NCBI GenBank assembly: GCA_028276315.1
Contig: JAPYWP010000021.1
Span: 1 to 8,510 of the forward strand
Direction of reading: 5' to 3'
Length of the DNA stretch: 8,510 nucleotides
DNA from: Minisyncoccota bacterium
Lineage (GTDB): Bacteria > Patescibacteriota > Minisyncoccia > UBA6257 > HR35
A program made the translations under genes and the position numbers. Positions 5,844 to 8,510 of the stretch are shown here, piece after piece (position 1 is the first letter of the stretch; the number at the start of each line of letters is the position of its first letter). The notes under the pieces are model-generated. The model was not told where the DNA came from. It worked only from the letters and a program-made list of their open reading frames with translations, and ran no database searches.

Positions 5844-5914
5844 AGCGGGGTGGTGGAGTAGTACCACGGGGGTCTCATAAGCCCCAGACGCAGGTGCAAA
5901 TCCTGCCCCCGCAA
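5844..5914 (+). tRNA. tRNA-Met(CAT), initiator-like
   Basis: The sequence folds as a cloverleaf: acceptor 2-7 GCGGGG with CCCCGC, D stem GTGG/CCAC, anticodon stem GGGGT/GCCCC around loop CTCATAA (anticodon CAT at 5876-5878), a four-base variable loop, and T stem GCAGG/CCTGC. Position 1 is A and position 72 is A. This unpaired end is the classic mark of formyl-methionine initiator tRNA, and acceptor positions 2-7 and 66-73 equal those of the E. coli initiator. Against a standard initiator, the third G-C pair of the anticodon stem is U31-G39 and the 11-24 pair is U-A. The T loop reads TGCAAAT, with G instead of U at position 55, and the short D loop AGTAGTA has only one G for the 18-19 site. 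CCA is not encoded (AACAA follows). An elongator Met or Ile-CAU identity is less likely. Confidence 0.82.
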
Positions 5915-5936
5915 CAATTAATAAAATAAAAAATTT

Positions 5937-8054
5937 ATGAACATTCCCAACATAATTCCAATAGAAAAAATAAGAAATATAGGAATTATAGCTCACATTG
6001 ATGCAGGTAAGACTACAACTACAGAGAGAATTTTGTATTATACTGGAATTACTCATAAAATAGGAGAAGTTCATGAAGGAGAAGCTACAATGGACTGGAT
6101 GATTCAAGAAAGAGAAAGAGGTATTACTATTACTTCTGCAGCTACAACTTGTTTTTGGACACAAACTTATAAAAAATCTCAAGAAAGAGAATATAGAATA
6201 AATATTATTGATACTCCTGGGCATATAGACTTTACAGCTGAAGTTGAAAGATCATTAAGAGTTTTAGATGGAGCTGTAGTTATTTTTGATGGAGTTCAAG
6301 GAGTTGAGCCTCAATCTGAGACAGTTTGGAGACAAGCAGATAAATATAACGTTCCAAGGATATGTTTTGTTAATAAAATGGATAGATTAGGTGCTGATTT
6401 TGATAATTCAGTAAAAAGTATTTGGGAAAAATTAAGTTTAAATGCTGTTCCAATTCAGTTTCCAGTTGGGAAAGAAAGTGATTTTAAATATATAGTTGAT
6501 TTAATTAGAATGAAAATGTATTCTTTCGAAGGAGAGCACGGAGAAAATGTTGTTGAGCTTGATATTCCTTCAGATTTATTAAAAGAAGCTGAAGAAAGAA
6601 GAAATTTTCTTTTAGAGAAAATTGCAGAGAATGATGAAGAATTTATGGAAAAATATTTTAATGGAGATTTTACTGAAAATGATATTAGAAACGCTATAAG
6701 AAGGTTAACTTTATCCTATAAACTTATTCCTATTTTAGTTGGTTCATCTTTAAAAAATAAAGGAGTTCAACTTTTATTAGATGCTATTTGCGACTTTTTG
6801 CCTTCTCCAGTTGATTTGCCTCCGGTAAAAGGACAAAATCCTAAAACAAAAGATAACGAAGAAAGATATCCAAAAGTAGATGCTCCATTTTGTGGTCTTA
6901 TTTTTAAAATTATGGTTGATCCTTATGTTGGTACTTTAAACTATATTAGAGTTTATTCTGGTAAACTTCAAAGAGGTCAGATAGTCTTAAATTCTAATAA
7001 AAATGAAGAAATAAGGATTGGAAGAATTGTAAGAATGCATGCTAATTTTAGAGAAGATATTGAAGAAATTACTGCTGGCAACATTGGTGCTATAGTTGGG
7101 CTAAAAAGTGCTTCTACCGGTGATACTCTATGTGATCCTAAAAATCCAATTGTTTTAGAAAGTATAAAATTTGCAGAGCCTGTTATTTCTATGAAAATAG
7201 AACCAAAAACAAAAGCAGATCAAGAAAAATTAGGATTAGCTTTAGCTGCTCTTTGTAATGAAGATCCAACATTTAAAGTTATTCATAATCCAGAAACAAT
7301 GGAAACTTTAATTGCTGGGATGGGTGAGCTTCATCTTGAAATTAAAGTTGATAGATTAAAAAGAGAATTTGGATTAGATGTTAATGTTGGAAAACCACAA
7401 GTTGCATATAGAGAAACAATAACAAAATCAGCTGAAGCAGAAGGAAAGTATATTAGGCAATCTGGTGGTAGGGGTCAATATGGACATGTTTGGTTAAAAG
7501 TTGAACCACTTGAAAGAGGAAAAGATTTTGAATTTGTTAATGCTATTAAAGGTGGTATTATTCCTGATGAATATATACCAGCTATAGAAAAAGGAGTTAG
7601 AGAGGCAATGGACAAGGGTGTTTTAGCTGGTTATCCTATAAGAGATATTAGAGTAACTGTTTTTGATGGTTCTTTTCATGAAGTTGACTCCTCTGATTTT
7701 GCTTTTAAAATAGCAGGAGCCATTGCACTGCAAGAGGCAGTTAAAAAAGCAGATCTTGTTCTTTTAGAGCCTATAATGAAAGTTTTTATTTATATTCCAA
7801 ATGAGTATTTAGGAGACGTAACTGGAGATTTTGCTTCAAGAAGAGGAAGAATAGAAAAAATAGAGGATAAAGATAAAATAAAAATAATAGAAGGTTACGT
7901 GCCATTAGCAGAAATGTTTGGTTATGCAACTAAGATAAGATCTTTAACTCAAGGAAGAGGTTATTTTAGTATGGAATTTTCTCATTATGATTTTGTCCCT
8001 CAAAACCTCCAACAAATAATAATTCAAGAAAGAGTAGCGATTAAAAATAAATAA
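5937..8054 (+). CDS. fusA: Translation elongation factor G
   Basis: EF-G is the GTPase that drives translocation of tRNA and mRNA and, with RRF, recycles ribosomes. It has 705 residues, the normal length. G1 is AHIDAGKT (19-26), switch I RGITI (61-65) and G3 DTPGH (92-96, catalytic H96). G4 is NKMD (146-149) and G5 is GSSLKNKG near 268. Later domains show GMGELHLEI (domain III), GRGQYGHV and GSFHEVDSS (domain IV, whose tip enters the A site) and EMFGYATKIRSLTQGRG (domain V). No motif suggests the mitochondrial or tetracycline-protection relatives. The ATG is the only start that includes the whole N terminus. It lies 22 nt after the tRNA with an A/T-only gap apart from one C and no Shine-Dalgarno site. 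RNase cleavage at the tRNA 3' end would create the mRNA 5' end. It completes the str cluster; tufA does not follow. Confidence 0.98.
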   Translation: MNIPNIIPIEKIRNIGIIAHIDAGKTTTTERILYYTGITHKIGEVHEGEATMDWMIQERERGITITSAATTCFWTQTYKKSQEREYRINIIDTPGHIDFTAEVERSLRVLDGAVVIFDGVQGVEPQSETVWRQADKYNVPRICFVNKMDRLGADFDNSVKSIWEKLSLNAVPIQFPVGKESDFKYIVDLIRMKMYSFEGEHGENVVELDIPSDLLKEAEERRNFLLEKIAENDEEFMEKYFNGDFTENDIRNAIRRLTLSYKLIPILVGSSLKNKGVQLLLDAICDFLPSPVDLPPVKGQNPKTKDNEERYPKVDAPFCGLIFKIMVDPYVGTLNYIRVYSGKLQRGQIVLNSNKNEEIRIGRIVRMHANFREDIEEITAGNIGAIVGLKSASTGDTLCDPKNPIVLESIKFAEPVISMKIEPKTKADQEKLGLALAALCNEDPTFKVIHNPETMETLIAGMGELHLEIKVDRLKREFGLDVNVGKPQVAYRETITKSAEAEGKYIRQSGGRGQYGHVWLKVEPLERGKDFEFVNAIKGGIIPDEYIPAIEKGVREAMDKGVLAGYPIRDIRVTVFDGSFHEVDSSDFAFKIAGAIALQEAVKKADLVLLEPIMKVFIYIPNEYLGDVTGDFASRRGRIEKIEDKDKIKIIEGYVPLAEMFGYATKIRSLTQGRGYFSMEFSHYDFVPQNLQQIIIQERVAIKNK

Positions 8055-8141
8055 CTCAACTTGAATAATAGGTAAAAATTTAAAAGATATAGACTTTATA
8101 AAATACGCAAACTAATGCAAACTTAATTAATTTTAATTAAT
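8055..8141 (+). other. AT-rich spacer after fusA
   Basis: I see no gene and no hairpin-plus-T-run terminator here. The stretch contains ATACGCAAACTAATGCAAAC (8103-8122), which vaguely resembles decayed repeat units, and an AATTAA-rich run leading into the repeat element. Confidence 0.5.
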
Positions 8142-8191
8142 TTATCCGCGTTCATCCTCACACCACGGATAGATTCGGATTCTAAACGGAT

Positions 8192-8234
8192 AACAACGGA
8201 TAAATACGGATTAGGAACGGATTAAATACGGATA
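8192..8234 (+). repeat. 43-bp exact direct repeat, copy A
   Basis: From AACAACGGATAAATACGG to AATACGGATA the 43 bases are identical to 8279-8321, offset by 87 bp. Each copy is itself made of four roughly 10-11 bp ACGGAT(A/T)A units. It lies inside repeat element copy 2. Confidence 0.93.
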
Positions 8235-8278
8235 ACAACGGATTAATGCGGATAGGAACGGATAAGTACGGATATCTG

Positions 8279-8321
8279 AACAACGGATAAATACGGATTA
8301 GGAACGGATTAAATACGGATA
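8279..8321 (+). repeat. 43-bp exact direct repeat, copy B
   Basis: This is identical to 8192-8234. Copy B ends at the AT-rich spacer of the element, and copy A is followed by further ACGGAT units. The exactness implies a recent tandem expansion by slippage or unequal recombination. Confidence 0.93.
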
Positions 8322-8423
8322 TTTAATTATTTAATCCGAATGAATCCGTTTAAATATCCGCATAAATCCGTGGGTATATATTTTATCCGCATAAATCAGT
8401 TTTGAATCCGCATAAATCCGCGG

Positions 8424-8437
8424 TATAATATTCTAAT
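8424..8437 (+). promoter_or_regulatory. Candidate -10 box of the prepilin-like gene
   Basis: TATAAT at 8424-8429 directly follows the CCGCGG end of the repeat element. The predicted start near 8436 leaves a leader of about two bases before the ATG at 8438. No -35 box is separable from the repeat. Confidence 0.45.
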
Positions 8438-8510
8438 ATGCTCCATAAAAGGCAGTATAAAAGTTTTACTCTCGTAGAACTTGTTGTCACACTCTCTATA
8501 ATTGTAGTAT
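8438..8510 (+). CDS. Type IV prepilin-like protein, N terminus only; runs off the right edge
   Basis: Only 24 codons are visible. They give a short basic leader (MLHKRQYKS), then FTLVELVVTLSIIVV, the class III signal sequence of type IV pilins and pseudopilins. Cleavage by prepilin peptidase is expected before Phe10, which would become the methylated first residue. Glu14 is then the conserved Glu5 needed for assembly, followed by the hydrophobic helix. The residue before the cut is Ser9, where most prepilins have Gly. The product could be a major or minor pilin or a type II secretion-like pseudopilin, and the visible part cannot tell which. Confidence 0.82.
   Translation, partial: MLHKRQYKSFTLVELVVTLSIIVV

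Larger units (their letters stand above)
8142..8423 (-). repeat. GGAT/ATCC repeat element, copy 2 (opposite orientation to copy 1)
   Basis: This noncoding island fills the space between fusA and the prepilin gene. Read on the minus strand it starts CCGCGGAT (8423), passes CCACGGAT (8373) and TATTTAAACGGAT, and reaches an AT spacer (about 8321-8333). It then has a long arm of ATCCG units spaced 9-11 bp apart, and it ends ATCCG-TGGTGTG-AGGAT-GAACGCGGAT (8170-8144). This is the same order of blocks as in copy 1, with 24/27 and 34/40 matches at two anchor segments. The long arm is expanded relative to copy 1 by an internal duplication of 43 bp. Its TGGTGTG end faces that of copy 1 across the dnaJ-fusA block. 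Confidence 0.9.

Noticed and set aside
5844..5914. tRNA-Ile with CAT anticodon
   Set aside because: The A1 x A72 mismatch and an acceptor stem equal to the E. coli initiator favour initiator Met. Ile-CAU tRNAs have a fully paired acceptor.
5799..6224. A 141-codon open frame on the minus strand
   Set aside because: It lies opposite the tRNA and the start of fusA, both secure. The translation is low-complexity Ser/Phe/Asn, as expected from the complement of AT-rich coding DNA.
8142..8423. Rho-independent terminator for fusA
   Set aside because: The arms could pair, but the stems are imperfect and very long and no T-run follows at the right place. A termination effect cannot be shown from sequence.
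1..8510. Alternative genetic code with TGA read as glycine (as in Gracilibacteria)
   Set aside because: All genes are full length with the standard code and their conserved glycines are GGN. No in-frame TGA is needed.

Overview
The window is AT-rich (roughly 30% GC by eye) and reads as chromosomal DNA of a bacterium. All genes use the standard code, and every complete gene ends in TAA. Candidate Phyla Radiation (Patescibacteria) is my best guess. The supporting traits are no visible Shine-Dalgarno sites, apparently leaderless mRNAs, very compact spacing, a short three-domain S1 protein, an insert in ribosomal protein S12 and an intein in a housekeeping gene. That placement is inference.

Left part, minus strand (1-3005). 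A three-domain S1 RNA-binding protein is followed by ftsH, the membrane AAA+ protease gene, which runs off the left edge. ftsH is interrupted in frame by a 441-residue intein with a LAGLIDADG endonuclease. The intein sits directly after the pore-loop motif, between Walker A and Walker B. A small plus-strand membrane-protein gene (3059-3241) and rpsT (S20, minus, 3245-3511) converge tail to tail.

Middle, plus strand (3803-8054). The order is dnaJ, rpsL (S12), rpsG (S7), an initiator-like tRNA-Met(CAT) and fusA (EF-G). This is the classical str cluster with a chaperone gene in front and a tRNA embedded just before fusA. The products work together in ribosome assembly, initiation, translocation and folding.

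Repeats. Two intergenic islands (about 3543-3778 and 8142-8423) are two copies, in opposite orientation, of one element. Each starts with CCGCGGAT, has an arm of CGGAT-type units, a short AT spacer and an arm of ATCCG-type units, and ends in ATCCG-TGGTGTG-(C/A)GGAT. They bracket the dnaJ-to-fusA block. The right edge holds the first 24 codons of a type IV prepilin-like protein.

Regulation. Most genes carry a TATAAT or TAAAAT box ending 5-9 nt before the start codon. Three boxes are preceded by TG as an extended -10. This implies leaderless or nearly leaderless transcripts. I see no convincing rho-independent terminators, riboswitches or CRISPR arrays.
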